Below, piece after piece: positions 14,728 to 24,001 of a DNA stretch of 64,000 nt (positions are counted from its first letter, which is position 1; the number at the start of each line of letters is the position of its first letter). Below the pieces are notes generated by a model that saw nothing but the letters and a program-made list of their open reading frames with translations, was not told where the DNA came from and did not search any database. A program made the translations under genes and the position numbers. This stretch comes from Paracidovorax avenae (GTDB taxonomy: Bacteria > Pseudomonadota > Gammaproteobacteria > Burkholderiales > Burkholderiaceae_C), in the NCBI RefSeq assembly GCF_040892545.1, contig NZ_CP156079.1:620001-684000 (forward strand), written 5' to 3'.

Positions 14728-14735
14728 CGACCGGC

Positions 14736-14768
14736 GGCGGCCCGGCGCGGGCCGCCACTTTCTTTCTC
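14736..14768 (+). terminator. Rho-independent terminator after glpV
   Basis: A perfect 9-bp GC stem (GGCGGCCCG / CGGGCCGCC) with a 3-base loop is followed by ACTTTCTTTCT. It ends the importer transcript and suggests that glpD has its own promoter. Confidence 0.8.
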
Positions 14769-14829
14769 CGGTCTCCCGCCCGGCCCTGTCCCCGGGGGCG
14801 CGCGGGAGACCTGCCTTTGCGGGGTGGAA

Positions 14830-14845
14830 TCAGGGTAAACCCTGA
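14830..14845. promoter_or_regulatory. 16-bp perfect palindrome upstream of glpD
   Basis: TCAGGGTAAACCCTGA is a perfect inverted repeat 33 bp before the glpD ATG. It does not resemble the GAACGAAA motif near glpR. The position suggests a regulator site controlling glpD, but the protein is unknown. Confidence 0.5.
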
Positions 14846-14877
14846 AATTCACCCCGGTTGAATGGACAATCGATCCC

Positions 14878-16470
14878 ATGACTTCCCCGAACACGCCCCA
14901 GCCCACCGTGCGCGCCCAGCTCCTGGCGCGGCTTGCCGAACCCCGGCAGTACGACCTGGCGGTCATCGGGGGCGGTGCCACGGGGCTCGGCGTGGCGCTC
15001 GACGCTGCCGCGCGCGGCTTCAGCGTCGTGCTCGTGGAATCCCATGACTTCGCCAAGGGGACCTCGTCGCGCGCCACCAAGCTGGTGCATGGCGGCGTCC
15101 GGTACCTGGCCCAGGGCAACATCTCCCTGGTGCGCGAGGCGCTCCATGAGCGTACGACCCTGCTGGGCAATGCGCCGCACCTGGCCCAGCCCCTGCCGTT
15201 CGTCATGCCCTCCTACCACCTGTGGGAGACGCCGTTCTACGGAGTGGGTCTGAAGGCCTACGACCTGCTGGCGGGCCGCGCCGGCCTGGGCTCCACCGAA
15301 TTCCTCGGCCGCGAAGGCACCCTGCGCCTGCTGCCCACCGTGCGGCGCGAAGGGCTGCGGGGCGGCGTGAAGTACTGGGACGGCCAGTTCGACGACGCCC
15401 GGCTGGCGCTGGCGCTGGCGCGCACGGCCGCGCTCCGCGGCGCGTTGCTGGTCAACTATTGCCCCGCCCGCGAGCTCATCCATGAAAACGGCAAGGTGGC
15501 GGGCCTGCTCTGCGAGGACGTGGAAACCGGCACCCGGTACACCGTGCGTGCGCGCTGCGTGGTCAACGCGACCGGCGTGTGGGTGGACGGGCTGCTGCGC
15601 CAGGACGCCGAGGCGCTCGGCCGTCCGGCCAAGCCCATCGTGGCCCCCAGCCAGGGCGTGCACATCGTCGTGGACCGCGAGTTTCTTCCCTCCGACCATG
15701 CCATGATGGTCCCCAAGACGGCCGACGGCCGCGTCCTCTTCGCCGTGCCCTGGCTGGGCAAGATCATCCTCGGGACCACCGACAGCCCCCGGCAGGACCT
15801 CGAACGGGAACCCCTGCCGTTCCGGGAAGAGGCCGACTTCATCCTGAGCGAGTCGGCCCGCTACCTCACCCGCGCGCCTTCCGTGTCGGACGTGCGCAGC
15901 ATCTGGGTGGGCCTGCGCCCCCTGGTCCGGCCGCCGGACGACGAGGGAGGCAGCACCAAGGGCATCAGCCGGGAACACACCGTGCTGGCCAGCCCCAGCG
16001 GACTGGTCACCGTGACCGGCGGCAAATGGACCACCTACCGCGCCATGGCGGAGGATGTGTTGCAAAAATGCTTCGACGCCGGCCTCCTGGCAGCCCGCGC
16101 CGGCGGCGTCACCCAGCGCCTGCCGGTGGTGGGTGCGCCCCAGGGCGCCGTGCGGCACGGCATGGACGAGGCCCAGGGCCCGCACTCCTACGGCTCCGAG
16201 GCAGAGTTCCTCGATACCGTGCCCGGCGCCCAGCGTTGGCTGGCGCCGGGACTGTCGGAGGCCATGGTCCGCTTCGCCGCCCGTCACGAATACGCCCGCA
16301 CGGTCGAGGACATGCTCTCGCGGCGCAGCCGGATGCTGTTCCTCGATGCCGCCCGCGCCCTCGCGATCGCCCCCGACGTGGCCCGCATCCTCCAGGAAGA
16401 GCTGGACAGGGACCCCGCGCTCGCCGCCTTCGAGGCCCTGGCGGCGCAGTACCTCTCCGTGCCACGCTAA
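14878..16470 (+). CDS. glpD: Aerobic glycerol-3-phosphate dehydrogenase
   Basis: A 530-residue FAD enzyme that oxidises sn-glycerol 3-phosphate to dihydroxyacetone phosphate and feeds electrons to ubiquinone at the inner membrane. The FAD-binding motif YDLAVIGGGATGLGVALDAA lies at residues 22-41. Family signatures follow: GTSSRATKLVHGGVRYL, the substrate region TDSPRQDLEREPLPF, and VTGGKWTTYRAMAED. It completes the route glycerol importer, GlpK, GlpD encoded in this block. It is 29-30 residues longer than the E. coli enzyme, mainly at the ends. The spc ribosomal operon follows on the same strand with its own promoter. Confidence 0.97.
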   Translation: MTSPNTPQPTVRAQLLARLAEPRQYDLAVIGGGATGLGVALDAAARGFSVVLVESHDFAKGTSSRATKLVHGGVRYLAQGNISLVREALHERTTLLGNAPHLAQPLPFVMPSYHLWETPFYGVGLKAYDLLAGRAGLGSTEFLGREGTLRLLPTVRREGLRGGVKYWDGQFDDARLALALARTAALRGALLVNYCPARELIHENGKVAGLLCEDVETGTRYTVRARCVVNATGVWVDGLLRQDAEALGRPAKPIVAPSQGVHIVVDREFLPSDHAMMVPKTADGRVLFAVPWLGKIILGTTDSPRQDLEREPLPFREEADFILSESARYLTRAPSVSDVRSIWVGLRPLVRPPDDEGGSTKGISREHTVLASPSGLVTVTGGKWTTYRAMAEDVLQKCFDAGLLAARAGGVTQRLPVVGAPQGAVRHGMDEAQGPHSYGSEAEFLDTVPGAQRWLAPGLSEAMVRFAARHEYARTVEDMLSRRSRMLFLDAARALAIAPDVARILQEELDRDPALAAFEALAAQYLSVPR

Positions 16471-16474
16471 CTAC

Positions 16475-16503
16475 TTGACACGCCTTTGGTTTTTTGAAAG
16501 AAT
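16475..16503 (+). promoter_or_regulatory. Strong sigma-70 promoter of the spc ribosomal operon
   Basis: A perfect TTGACA (16475-16480) is followed after 17 bp by AAGAAT (16498-16503), with a T-rich spacer. It starts 5 bp after the glpD stop and about 150 bp before rplN, so it should give a leader of about 145 nt. Confidence 0.8.
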
Positions 16504-16603
16504 CGAGGGCTTCGCGTTTCTCTACGCGGATTTCTGCCCAGCGGGAAGCGGTGCAAATGGTTTGCGCCGCGGACGACGGGCCCAAGACTGACTGGCTGAT
16601 AAG

Positions 16604-16628
16604 CAGCCCTGCGAGGTTTCCAGGGCTG
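16604..16628 (+). promoter_or_regulatory. Leader hairpin upstream of rplN
   Basis: A perfect 8-bp stem (CAGCCCTG / CAGGGCTG) with a 9-base loop lies 33 nt before the rplN start and lacks a T-run. It is a candidate structure for translational feedback or RNA processing in the spc leader. Confidence 0.45.
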
Positions 16629-16660
16629 TCGATCTTCTGGTGCAAGTTGGGAATATTCAC

Positions 16661-17029
16661 ATGATCCAGACAGAATCTCGGTTAGACGTTGCCGACAATA
16701 CCGGCGCGAAGTCCGTCCTGTGCATCAAGGTGCTGGGCGGTTCCAAGCGTCGCTATGCCAGCGTGGGCGACATCATCAAGGTGAGCATCAAGGAAGCCGC
16801 TCCGCGTGGCCGCGTCAAGAAGGGCGAGGTTTACAGCGCAGTGGTGGTCCGCACCGCCAAGGGCATCCGTCGCGGCGACGGTTCGCTCGTCAAATTCGAC
16901 GGCAACGCAGCAGTGTTGCTGAATGCAAAGCTGGAGCCCATCGGCACCCGCATCTTCGGCCCCGTGACGCGTGAACTGCGTACCGAGCGCTTCATGAAGA
17001 TCGTGTCCCTGGCTCCCGAAGTTCTCTGA
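16661..17029 (+). CDS. rplN: 50S ribosomal protein L14
   Basis: The 122-residue length and the sequence ([19 protein letters not shown], then [20 protein letters not shown] and the end [16 protein letters not shown]) are those of bacterial L14, which forms part of the subunit interface with 16S rRNA. The ATG at 16661 gives the standard N-terminus; a slightly earlier ATG adds seven residues not seen in L14. It is the first gene of this transcript, whereas in E. coli rpsQ lies just before it in the S10 operon. Confidence 0.98.
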   Translation: MIQTESRLDVADNTGAKSVLCIKVLGGSKRRYASVGDIIKVSIKEAAPRGRVKKGEVYSAVVVRTAKGIRRGDGSLVKFDGNAAVLLNAKLEPIGTRIFGPVTRELRTERFMKIVSLAPEVL

Positions 17030-17038
17030 GGACGCGCC

Positions 17039-17359
17039 ATGAACAAGATTCGCAAGGGCGACGAAGTGATCGTGCTCACCGGGCGCGACAAAGGCAAGCG
17101 CGGCACGGTGTCGCTGCGCAAGGATGACTCCCATCTGGTCATCGACGGCATCAACCTGGTCAAGAAGCACGTGAAGCCGAACCCCATGAAGGGTACGACC
17201 GGCGGCATCGTGGAAAAGGCCATGCCCATCCACCAGTCCAACGTGGCCATTTTCAACGCTGCCACGGGCAAGGCCGATCGCGTGGGCATCAAGGTGCAGG
17301 CGGATGGTTCGCGCGTTCGCGTGTTCAAGTCCAGCGGCGCTGAAATCAAGGCGGCCTAA
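17039..17359 (+). CDS. rplX: 50S ribosomal protein L24
   Basis: A 106-residue protein with the KOW motif at the N-terminus ([19 protein letters not shown]) and [20 protein letters not shown]24 starts 23S rRNA folding during 50S assembly. The gap to rplN is 9 bp and it lies in the standard spc order between L14 and L5. Confidence 0.98.
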   Translation: MNKIRKGDEVIVLTGRDKGKRGTVSLRKDDSHLVIDGINLVKKHVKPNPMKGTTGGIVEKAMPIHQSNVAIFNAATGKADRVGIKVQADGSRVRVFKSSGAEIKAA

Positions 17360-17368
17360 GGAGTCAAC

Positions 17369-17908
17369 ATGGCACGACTGCAACAACACTACCGCGAAAA
17401 GATCGTTCCCGAACTCACCAAGCAGTTCGGCTACACCTCGCCGATGGAAGTCCCCCGTCTCACGAAGATCACCCTGAACATGGGTGTGAGCGAAGCGGTG
17501 TCCGACAAGAAGGTCATGGACAACGCCGTGGCCGACCTGACGAAGATCGCCGGCCAGAAGCCCGTCGTGACGAAGGCCAAGAAGGCCATCGCCGGCTTCA
17601 AGATCCGCGAAGGCCAGGCCATCGGCTGCATGGTCACGCTGCGTGGCGTCCAGATGTACGAATTCCTGGATCGTTTCGTGACCGTGGCACTGCCCCGCGT
17701 CCGTGACTTCCGCGGCATCTCCGGCCGTGCCTTCGACGGCCGCGGCAACTACAACATCGGCGTCAAAGAGCAGATCATCTTCCCCGAAATCGAGTACGAC
17801 AAGGTGGATGCCCTGCGCGGCCTGAACATCAGCATCACCACGACGGCCAAGTCGGACGAAGAGGCCAAGGCCCTTCTCGCCGGTTTCCGTTTCCCCTTCA
17901 AGAACTAA
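17369..17908 (+). CDS. rplE: 50S ribosomal protein L5
   Basis: A 179-residue protein that binds 5S rRNA and forms part of the central protuberance. Typical stretches are [39 protein letters not shown] and the C-terminal [17 protein letters not shown]. It is the third gene of the spc operon, 9 bp after rplX. In E. coli the L5 start region is where S8 binds spc mRNA; I could not confirm such a fold here. Confidence 0.98.
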
Positions 17909-17917
17909 AGGCAGCGT

Positions 17918-18223
17918 ATGGCTAAAGTAGCTTTGATCCAGCGCGAACTGAAGCGCGAAAAACTGGCAGCCAAGTACGCCGCGAAGTATGCGGAACTGAA
18001 GGCCATCGCCGGCGACGCCAAGCGCAGCGACGAGGAGCGTGAAGCCGCCCGCCTCGGCCTGCAGAAGCTTCCCCGCAACGCGAACCCCACGCGCCAGCGC
18101 AACCGCTGCGAAATCACGGGTCGTCCCCGTGGCACGTTCCGCCAATTCGGTCTGGCCCGCGCCAAGATCCGTGAACTGGCTTTTGCCGGTGACATCCCGG
18201 GTGTCACCAAGGCCAGCTGGTAA
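17918..18223 (+). CDS. rpsN: 30S ribosomal protein S14 (long, zinc-independent form)
   Basis: The 101-residue length and the single [11 protein letters not shown] motif, without paired CxxC motifs, mark the long zinc-independent S14. It ends [15 protein letters not shown], typical of proteobacterial S14, a 30S head protein. It lies 9 bp after rplE. Confidence 0.98.
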   Translation: MAKVALIQRELKREKLAAKYAAKYAELKAIAGDAKRSDEEREAARLGLQKLPRNANPTRQRNRCEITGRPRGTFRQFGLARAKIRELAFAGDIPGVTKASW

Positions 18224-18241
18224 GCAGGCAGGAGAAAACAC

Positions 18242-18637
18242 ATGAGCATGAGTGATCCCATCGCCGACTTGCTGACCCGCATCCGCAATGCGCAAATGGT
18301 GTCCAAGGCCACCGTTTCCGTGCCTTCTTCCAAAGTGAAGATCGCCATCGCGCAGGTGCTGAAGGACGAGGGTTACATCGACGGCTTCGAAGTGAAGTCC
18401 GAAGGCAACAAGTCCGAACTCGAAATTTCCCTGAAGTACTACGCCGGCCGTCCGGTGATCGAGCGCATCGAGCGCGTGAGCCGTCCTGGCCTGCGCGTGT
18501 ACAAGGGCCGCGACTCCATCCCCCAGGTCATGAACGGCCTGGGCGTTGCCATCGTCACCACGCCCAAGGGCGTGATGACGGATCGCAAGGCACGTGCCAC
18601 CGGCGTCGGCGGCGAAGTGCTTTGCTACGTCGCTTAA
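18242..18637 (+). CDS. rpsH: 30S ribosomal protein S8
   Basis: A 131-residue protein with the S8 start [16 protein letters not shown] (preceded here by an extra MS) and the end [12 protein letters not shown]8 binds the central domain of 16S rRNA early in assembly and in E. coli also represses the spc operon. It is in the standard place between S14 and L6. Confidence 0.98.
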   Translation: MSMSDPIADLLTRIRNAQMVSKATVSVPSSKVKIAIAQVLKDEGYIDGFEVKSEGNKSELEISLKYYAGRPVIERIERVSRPGLRVYKGRDSIPQVMNGLGVAIVTTPKGVMTDRKARATGVGGEVLCYVA

Positions 18638-18660
18638 CGTGGCATCGAGGAGAAACTGAA

Positions 18661-19194
18661 ATGTCCCGCGTAGGAAAAATGCCGGTGGCCATCCCCAACG
18701 GGGTCGATGTGTCCATCACGGAAGACCAGATCAGCGTGAAGGGCTCGGGCGGTACGCTGTCCGTGGCGCAGAACCACCTGGTCAAGATCGCCAACAAGGA
18801 AGGCAAGCTCAGCTTCGAGCCTGTCAACGATTCCCGCGAAGCCAATGCCATGAGCGGCACCATCCGCCAGCTCGTGAACAACATGGTGGTGGGTGTCAGC
18901 AAGGGCTTCGAGAAGAAGCTGAACCTGATCGGCGTGGGCTACAAGGCCCAGGCTTCGGGCGCCAAGCTGAACCTCGCCGTCGGCTATTCGCACCCCGTGA
19001 ACTTCGACATGCCCGCCGGCATCACGGTGGCCACGCCGACCCCCACGGAAATCGTGATCAAGGGCGCTGACCGCCAACGCGTCGGCCAGCTGGCCGCCGA
19101 AATCCGTGCCGTTCGTCCTCCCGAGCCCTACAAGGGCAAGGGCATCCGTTATTCGGATGAAAAGGTCACGATCAAAGAGACCAAGAAGAAGTAA
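18661..19194 (+). CDS. rplF: 50S ribosomal protein L6
   Basis: A 177-residue protein with both L6 repeats; the start [19 protein letters not shown] and the C-terminal [16 protein letters not shown] are diagnostic. L6 sits near the factor-binding site of the 50S subunit. I use the ATG at 18661 with AGGAG 9 nt upstream; an earlier in-frame start would overlap rpsH. Confidence 0.98.
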   Translation: MSRVGKMPVAIPNGVDVSITEDQISVKGSGGTLSVAQNHLVKIANKEGKLSFEPVNDSREANAMSGTIRQLVNNMVVGVSKGFEKKLNLIGVGYKAQASGAKLNLAVGYSHPVNFDMPAGITVATPTPTEIVIKGADRQRVGQLAAEIRAVRPPEPYKGKGIRYSDEKVTIKETKKK

Positions 19195-19205
19195 GGAGCT
19201 GCAGC

Positions 19206-19571
19206 ATGTTGACCAAGAAAGAGCAGCGTCTTCGTCGTTCGCGCCAGACCCGCATCCGCATTGCACAGCAAGGCGTGGTCCGTCTGACGGTGAACCGCAC
19301 GAACCTCCACATCTACGCCAGCGTCATCTCCGAAGACGGCAGCCGCGTGCTTGCCAGCGCATCCACGGCGGAAGCCGAAGTGCGCAAGGAACTGGGCGGT
19401 TCCGGCAAGGGCGGCAACGCCGCCGCGGCCCAGATGATCGGCAAGCGCATCGCTGAAAAGGCGAAGGCCGCCGGCATCGAGAAAGTCGCATTCGACCGCG
19501 CTGGATTCGCATATCACGGCCGCGTGAAGGCCCTCGCAGAAGCCGCGCGTGAAGCCGGCCTGCAGTTCTAA
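19206..19571 (+). CDS. rplR: 50S ribosomal protein L18
   Basis: A 121-residue 5S rRNA-binding protein. Typical features are the basic N-terminus ([18 protein letters not shown]), [20 protein letters not shown] and the end [14 protein letters not shown]. It lies 11 bp after rplF with AAGGAG upstream. Confidence 0.98.
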   Translation: MLTKKEQRLRRSRQTRIRIAQQGVVRLTVNRTNLHIYASVISEDGSRVLASASTAEAEVRKELGGSGKGGNAAAAQMIGKRIAEKAKAAGIEKVAFDRAGFAYHGRVKALAEAAREAGLQF

Positions 19572-19587
19572 GCGGAGCGAATAGAAA

Positions 19588-20106
19588 ATGGCTAAGTTTC
19601 AACCCAAAGTGCAGACCGAAGGACAAGACGACGGGATGCGCGAGAAGATGATCGCGGTCAACCGCGTGACCAAAGTCGTCAAGGGCGGCCGTATCCTCGG
19701 CTTCGCCGCACTGACGGTGGTCGGCGACGGTGACGGCCGCGTGGGCATGGGCAAGGGCAAGTCCAAGGAAGTGCCTGCTGCCGTGCAAAAGGCGATGGAA
19801 GAATGCCGTCGCAACCTGGTGAAGGTCTCGCTCAAGAACGGCTCCATCCACCATTCGGTGAAGGGCCATCACGGTGCCGCGTCGGTCGAGCTGCACCCGG
19901 CTCCCAAGGGTACCGGCATCATCGCCGGCGGCCCCATGCGCGCCGTGTTCGAAGTGGTGGGTATCACCGACATCGTGGCCAAGAGCCATGGTTCCTCGAA
20001 CCCCTACAACATGGTCCGCGCCACGTTCGACGCACTGGTGAACTCCACGACCCCCGCGGAAGTGGCTGCCAAGCGCGGCAAGTCGGTCGAAGACATCTTC
20101 GCCTGA
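19588..20106 (+). CDS. rpsE: 30S ribosomal protein S5
   Basis: A 172-residue protein with the double-stranded-RNA-binding-like N-domain ([20 protein letters not shown]) and the loop [20 protein letters not shown] that affects decoding accuracy. The C-domain has [19 protein letters not shown]. Standard spc position. Confidence 0.98.
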   Translation: MAKFQPKVQTEGQDDGMREKMIAVNRVTKVVKGGRILGFAALTVVGDGDGRVGMGKGKSKEVPAAVQKAMEECRRNLVKVSLKNGSIHHSVKGHHGAASVELHPAPKGTGIIAGGPMRAVFEVVGITDIVAKSHGSSNPYNMVRATFDALVNSTTPAEVAAKRGKSVEDIFA

Positions 20107-20120
20107 ACGGAGCTCTGCAA

Positions 20121-20303
20121 ATGACTACGCAACAAACCGTCAAGATTCAACTGGTGCGCAGCCCCATCGGCACCAAGGAATCGCACCGCGCCACCGTTCG
20201 CGGCCTGGGCCTGCGCAAGCTGAACAGCGTCAGCGAGCTCAAGGACAGCCCCGAAGTGCGCGGCATGATCAACAAGATCAGCTATCTGGTCAAGGTCCTC
20301 TGA
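20121..20303 (+). CDS. rpmD: 50S ribosomal protein L30
   Basis: A 60-residue protein reading [20 protein letters not shown] and [20 protein letters not shown], the conserved body of L30. It lies 14 bp after rpsE and 10 bp before rplO in the standard spc order. Confidence 0.98.
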   Translation: MTTQQTVKIQLVRSPIGTKESHRATVRGLGLRKLNSVSELKDSPEVRGMINKISYLVKVL

Positions 20304-20313
20304 GAGGTTGATG

Positions 20314-20745
20314 ATGGAACTCAATAGCATCAAGCCCGCAGAAGGCGCGAAGCATGCCAAGCGCCGTGTGGGCCGCGGCATCGGCTCCGGCCTGGGCAAG
20401 ACCGCAGGCCGCGGTCACAAGGGCCAGAAGTCGCGTTCGGGTGGCTACCACAAGGTGGGCTTCGAAGGCGGTCAGATGCCTCTGCAGCGCCGTCTGCCGA
20501 AGCGCGGCTTCAAGTCGCACCTGCTGAAGTTCAACGCCGAAGTGACCCTGAGCACGCTCGAGCAGCTCGGCCTGGCCGAAGTCGACCTCGCCGCGCTCAA
20601 GAGCGCCGGCGTGGTGGGCCAGCTCGCCAAGGTGGTGAAGGTCATCAAGAGCGGTGAACTGACCAAGGCCGTGAAGCTGAACGGCATCGGTGCCACGGCG
20701 GGTGCGAAGGCAGCCATCGAGGCAGCCGGCGGCAGCCTGGCCTGA
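20314..20745 (+). CDS. rplO: 50S ribosomal protein L15
   Basis: About 143 residues with the Gly/Arg/Lys-rich N-terminal arm ([21 protein letters not shown]) reaching into the 50S subunit and the signature [19 protein letters not shown]. Three start codons stand in a row (TTG 20308, ATG 20311, ATG 20314). I chose the last because GAGAGG lies 7 nt before it and the resulting MELNSIKP is the family N-terminus. Confidence 0.97.
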   Translation: MELNSIKPAEGAKHAKRRVGRGIGSGLGKTAGRGHKGQKSRSGGYHKVGFEGGQMPLQRRLPKRGFKSHLLKFNAEVTLSTLEQLGLAEVDLAALKSAGVVGQLAKVVKVIKSGELTKAVKLNGIGATAGAKAAIEAAGGSLA

Positions 20746-20772
20746 ACGGCACCCTGAAGAAGGAACGCATTC

Positions 20773-22092
20773 GTGGCTACCAGCGCAGCGTCGATTGCAA
20801 AGACCGGTAAATTCGGCGACCTGCGTCGCCGGCTGGTTTTCCTGCTGCTGGCCCTGATCGTCTATCGCATCGGGGCGCACATCCCGGTGCCGGGCATCGA
20901 TCCGGCCCAGCTGCAGCAGCTGTTCAGTGGCCAGCATGGCGGTATCCTGAACCTGTTCAACATGTTCTCGGGCGGGGCTCTGTCCCGCTTCACGGTGTTC
21001 GCACTGGGGATCATGCCGTACATCTCGGCATCGATCATCATGCAGCTGATGACCTATGTCCTTCCCACCTTCGAGCAATTGAAGAAGGAAGGCGAGGCCG
21101 GACGCCGCAAGATCACCCAGTACACGCGCTACGGAACACTCGGTCTGGCCATTTTCCAGTCGCTCGGCATCGCCGTGGCGCTGGAAAGTTCGGCCGGCCT
21201 CGTGCTGAGCCCGGGCTTCGGCTTCCGCCTCACCGCGGTGGTCAGCCTGACGGCAGGCACCATGTTCCTCATGTGGCTGGGCGAGCAGATCACCGAGCGT
21301 GGCCTGGGCAACGGTATCTCGATCCTGATCTTCTCCGGTATCGCTGCCGGCCTGCCGAGCTCCATCGGCGGCCTGCTGGAACTGGTGCGCACGGGTGCGA
21401 TGAGCATCCTGGCGGCGATCTTCATCGTGCTGCTGGTGGCAGCGGTGACCTACTTCGTGGTGTTCGTCGAACGCGGGCAGCGCAAGATCCTCGTGAACTA
21501 TGCGCGCCGCCAGGTGGGCAACAAGGTCTACGGGGGCCAGTCGTCGCACCTGCCGCTGAAGCTGAACATGGCTGGCGTGATCCCGCCGATCTTCGCGTCG
21601 TCGATCATCCTGCTGCCTGCCACGATCGTGAACTGGTTCAGCGCGGGCGAATCGATGCGCTGGCTGCGTGACATCTCCGGTGCGCTGACCCCTGGCCAGC
21701 CCGTCTACGTGATGTTCTATGCCGCTGCGATCGTGTTCTTCTGCTTCTTCTACACGGCGCTGGTCTTCAACAGCCGTGAGACGGCGGACAACCTGAAGAA
21801 GAGCGGTGCCTTCATTCCCGGGATTCGTCCCGGCGAGCAGACGGCCCGCTACATCGACAAGATCCTGGTGCGGCTGACGCTGGCCGGCGCGGTGTACATC
21901 ACCTTCGTCTGCCTGCTGCCGGAGTTCCTGATCTTGAAGTACAACGTGCCGTTCTATTTCGGCGGCACGTCCCTGCTGATCATCGTGGTCGTCACCATGG
22001 ACTTCATGGCCCAGGTGCAGAACTACATGATGTCCCAGCAGTACGAGTCGCTGCTCAAGAAGGCGAACTTCAAAGCAACACCAGGCACCTGA
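20773..22092 (+). CDS. secY: Protein translocase subunit SecY
   Basis: A 439-residue inner-membrane protein with ten membrane segments that forms the SecYEG channel for protein export and insertion. The segment-2 plug region ([29 protein letters not shown]), the cytoplasmic loop [18 protein letters not shown] and the C-terminal YYESLLKK-like tail ([16 protein letters not shown]) are clear. It starts with GTG at 20773. Uniquely for this operon, the next gene is rpmJ rather than infA. Confidence 0.97.
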   Translation: MATSAASIAKTGKFGDLRRRLVFLLLALIVYRIGAHIPVPGIDPAQLQQLFSGQHGGILNLFNMFSGGALSRFTVFALGIMPYISASIIMQLMTYVLPTFEQLKKEGEAGRRKITQYTRYGTLGLAIFQSLGIAVALESSAGLVLSPGFGFRLTAVVSLTAGTMFLMWLGEQITERGLGNGISILIFSGIAAGLPSSIGGLLELVRTGAMSILAAIFIVLLVAAVTYFVVFVERGQRKILVNYARRQVGNKVYGGQSSHLPLKLNMAGVIPPIFASSIILLPATIVNWFSAGESMRWLRDISGALTPGQPVYVMFYAAAIVFFCFFYTALVFNSRETADNLKKSGAFIPGIRPGEQTARYIDKILVRLTLAGAVYITFVCLLPEFLILKYNVPFYFGGTSLLIIVVVTMDFMAQVQNYMMSQQYESLLKKANFKATPGT

Positions 22093-22238
22093 GGTCTGGC
22101 GAGTCGGAAGCGGATCCGCTACAATCGCGGGTTCGCCTCTAGCTAAGTGACGGTTAATGATGCCCATCGATCCATCGCGGGCACGCAAATGTGTTCCGCG
22201 CCTGGCCGGAACGAATGGACTAGTTTTAGGAGAGTGAA
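22093..22238 (+). promoter_or_regulatory. Alpha-operon promoter and leader; infA slot is empty
   Basis: The 146-bp gap between secY and rpmJ has a TACAAT -10 element at 22120-22125 and no good -35. Two small inverted repeats follow, including GTTCCG / CGGAAC at about 22193-22212. No infA frame is present, although many betaproteobacteria carry infA here. The gap probably initiates a separate alpha-operon transcript. Confidence 0.55.
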
Positions 22239-22352
22239 ATGAGAGTTTCGGCTTCGGTCAAGAAAATCTGCCGCAACTGCAAGATCATCCGCCGCAAGGG
22301 TGTCGTGCGGGTCATCTGCACCGACATGCGCCACAAGCAGCGCCAAGGTTGA
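22239..22352 (+). CDS. rpmJ: 50S ribosomal protein L36
   Basis: A 37-residue protein ([19 protein letters not shown] through MRHKQRQG). The zinc ribbon ligands are present: Cys11, Cys14, Cys27 and His32, so this is the zinc-binding form. AGGAGAG lies just upstream of the ATG. Confidence 0.98.
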   Translation: MRVSASVKKICRNCKIIRRKGVVRVICTDMRHKQRQG

Positions 22353-22373
22353 TTGAAAGTTTAGAGGACGCAA

Positions 22374-22739
22374 ATGGCACGTATCGCTGGCATCAACATT
22401 CCGCCGCATCAGCATGCTGAAATCGGCCTGACGGCTATCTTCGGCATCGGACGCACGCGCGCTCGCAAGATCTGCGAAGCCTGCGGCATCGCCTACTCCA
22501 AGAAGATCAAGGATCTGACGGACGGCGATCTCGAAAAAATCCGCGACCAGATCGCCCAGTTCACCATCGAGGGTGATCTGCGCCGCGAAACCACGATGAA
22601 CATCAAGCGCCTGATGGACATCGGCTGCTACCGTGGTTTCCGCCATCGCCGTGGTCTGCCGATGCGTGGTCAGCGCACCCGCACGAACGCCCGCACCCGC
22701 AAGGGTCCGCGCAAGGGTGCCGCAGCGCTCAAGAAATAA
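22374..22739 (+). CDS. rpsM: 30S ribosomal protein S13
   Basis: A 121-residue 30S head protein. [20 protein letters not shown], the helix-hairpin region [16 protein letters not shown] and the C-terminal [19 protein letters not shown] tail that touches P-site tRNA are diagnostic. It lies 21 bp after rpmJ. Confidence 0.98.
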   Translation: MARIAGINIPPHQHAEIGLTAIFGIGRTRARKICEACGIAYSKKIKDLTDGDLEKIRDQIAQFTIEGDLRRETTMNIKRLMDIGCYRGFRHRRGLPMRGQRTRTNARTRKGPRKGAAALKK

Positions 22740-22757
22740 GCAGATTGAAAGATCCAC

Positions 22758-23162
22758 ATGGCAAAGTCTCCCGCCAATAACGCAGCGCAGCGTGTGCGCA
22801 AGAAGGTTCGCAAGAACGTTTCCGACGGCATCGCGCACGTGCACGCTTCGTTCAACAACACGATCATCACGATCACGGACCGCCAGGGCAATGCCCTGTC
22901 CTGGGCCTCTTCCGGTGGCCAGGGCTTCAAGGGTTCGCGCAAGTCGACGCCCTTCGCAGCCCAGGTGGCGTCCGAAGTGGCCGGCCGCGCCGCGATCGAG
23001 CAAGGCATCAAGAACCTCGACGTCGAGATCAAGGGCCCCGGCCCGGGTCGCGAATCGTCGGTGCGCGCACTGGGTGCCCTGGGCATCCGCATCACGTCCA
23101 TCTCCGACGTGACGCCGGTTCCGCACAACGGCTGCCGTCCGCAAAAGCGCCGTCGCATCTGA
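22758..23162 (+). CDS. rpsK: 30S ribosomal protein S11
   Basis: A 134-residue 30S platform protein, recognised by [20 protein letters not shown] and the end [17 protein letters not shown]. Basic residues fill the N-terminal tail. It lies 18 bp after rpsM and is followed by a hairpin gap before rpsD. Confidence 0.98.
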   Translation: MAKSPANNAAQRVRKKVRKNVSDGIAHVHASFNNTIITITDRQGNALSWASSGGQGFKGSRKSTPFAAQVASEVAGRAAIEQGIKNLDVEIKGPGPGRESSVRALGALGIRITSISDVTPVPHNGCRPQKRRRI

Positions 23163-23183
23163 TTTTTTTGCGTAAGCCCACCG

Positions 23184-23235
23184 CCACCCGGGCGCATGCC
23201 GCAAGGCATGGTGCGGGTGGCTCCCGCGTTTTTTG
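23184..23235 (+). promoter_or_regulatory. Large hairpin and T-run between rpsK and rpsD
   Basis: An outer stem CCACCCG / CGGGTGG (23184-23220) encloses an inner stem CATGCC / GGCATG capped by a GCAA tetraloop. A run of six T follows at 23229-23235. It could be a partial terminator or attenuator lowering expression of rpsD, rpoA and rplQ, or a protein-binding site. Confidence 0.6.
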
Positions 23236-23266
23236 GCGCGGTAGATGACATTTCAAGGAAGCTCAA

Positions 23267-23890
23267 GTGGCACGTTATCTCGGCCCCAAGGCCAAACTCT
23301 CCCGCCGTGAAGGCACCGACCTGTTCCTGAAGAGCGCACGCCGCTCGATCGCGGACAAGGCCAAGTTCGACTCCAAGCCCGGCCAGCACGGCCGCACCTC
23401 CGGCGCCCGCACCTCCGACTTCGGTCTGCAGCTGCGCGAGAAGCAGAAGGTCAAGCGCATGTACGGCGTGCTGGAAAAACAGTTCCGCCGCTACTTCGAA
23501 GCCGCTGACCGCCGCAAGGGCAACACCGGTGCCAACCTGCTGTCGCTGCTCGAGTCCCGCCTGGACAACGTGGTGTACCGCATGGGCTTCGGCTCCACCC
23601 GTGCCGAAGCACGCCAGCTGGTGTCGCACAAGGCCATCACGGTGAACGGCCAGTCCGTGAACATCGCTTCCTACCTCGTGAAGCCCGGCGACATCGTGGC
23701 CGTGCGCGAGAAGTCCAAGAAGCAGGCCCGCATCGTGGAAGCGCTGCAGCTGGCCCAGCAGGTGGGTATCCCCGCCTGGGTGGAAGTGAATGCCGACAAG
23801 GTCGAAGGTACCTTCAAGAAGGCTCCCGACCGCGACGAGTTCGGTGCAGACATCAACGAATCCCTGATCGTTGAGTTGTACTCGCGCTAA
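23267..23890 (+). CDS. rpsD: 30S ribosomal protein S4
   Basis: A 207-residue primary 16S rRNA-binding protein. It begins [20 protein letters not shown] and has the S4 RNA-binding domain [20 protein letters not shown]. The N-terminus lacks the zinc-binding cysteines found in some S4 proteins. In E. coli S4 represses its own alpha operon; hairpins flank the gene here on both sides. Confidence 0.98.
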   Translation: MARYLGPKAKLSRREGTDLFLKSARRSIADKAKFDSKPGQHGRTSGARTSDFGLQLREKQKVKRMYGVLEKQFRRYFEAADRRKGNTGANLLSLLESRLDNVVYRMGFGSTRAEARQLVSHKAITVNGQSVNIASYLVKPGDIVAVREKSKKQARIVEALQLAQQVGIPAWVEVNADKVEGTFKKAPDRDEFGADINESLIVELYSR

Positions 23891-23919
23891 TCCACAGCGT
23901 TCATCGATCGCAATTGTTT

Positions 23920-23947
23920 CCCGTACCGCGAGGCATCGCGGTACGGG
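23920..23947 (+). promoter_or_regulatory. Perfect 12-bp hairpin between rpsD and rpoA
   Basis: CCCGTACCGCGA pairs without mismatch with TCGCGGTACGGG around a GGCA loop. No T-run follows, so it is unlikely to be a terminator. It may protect or process mRNA ends, or bind S4, and could set the ratio of RNA polymerase alpha to ribosomal proteins. Confidence 0.6.
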
Positions 23948-24001
23948 TGCTTCGCCAGCCTTACCGGTGTAACGAGCTGGGGGTATTGAGAGGAAGTCTG
24001 C

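Noticed and set aside
20290-22188. 632-codon minus-strand frame opposite rplO and secY
   Set aside because: Composition is that of an antisense shadow; the plus strand carries essential, clearly conserved genes.
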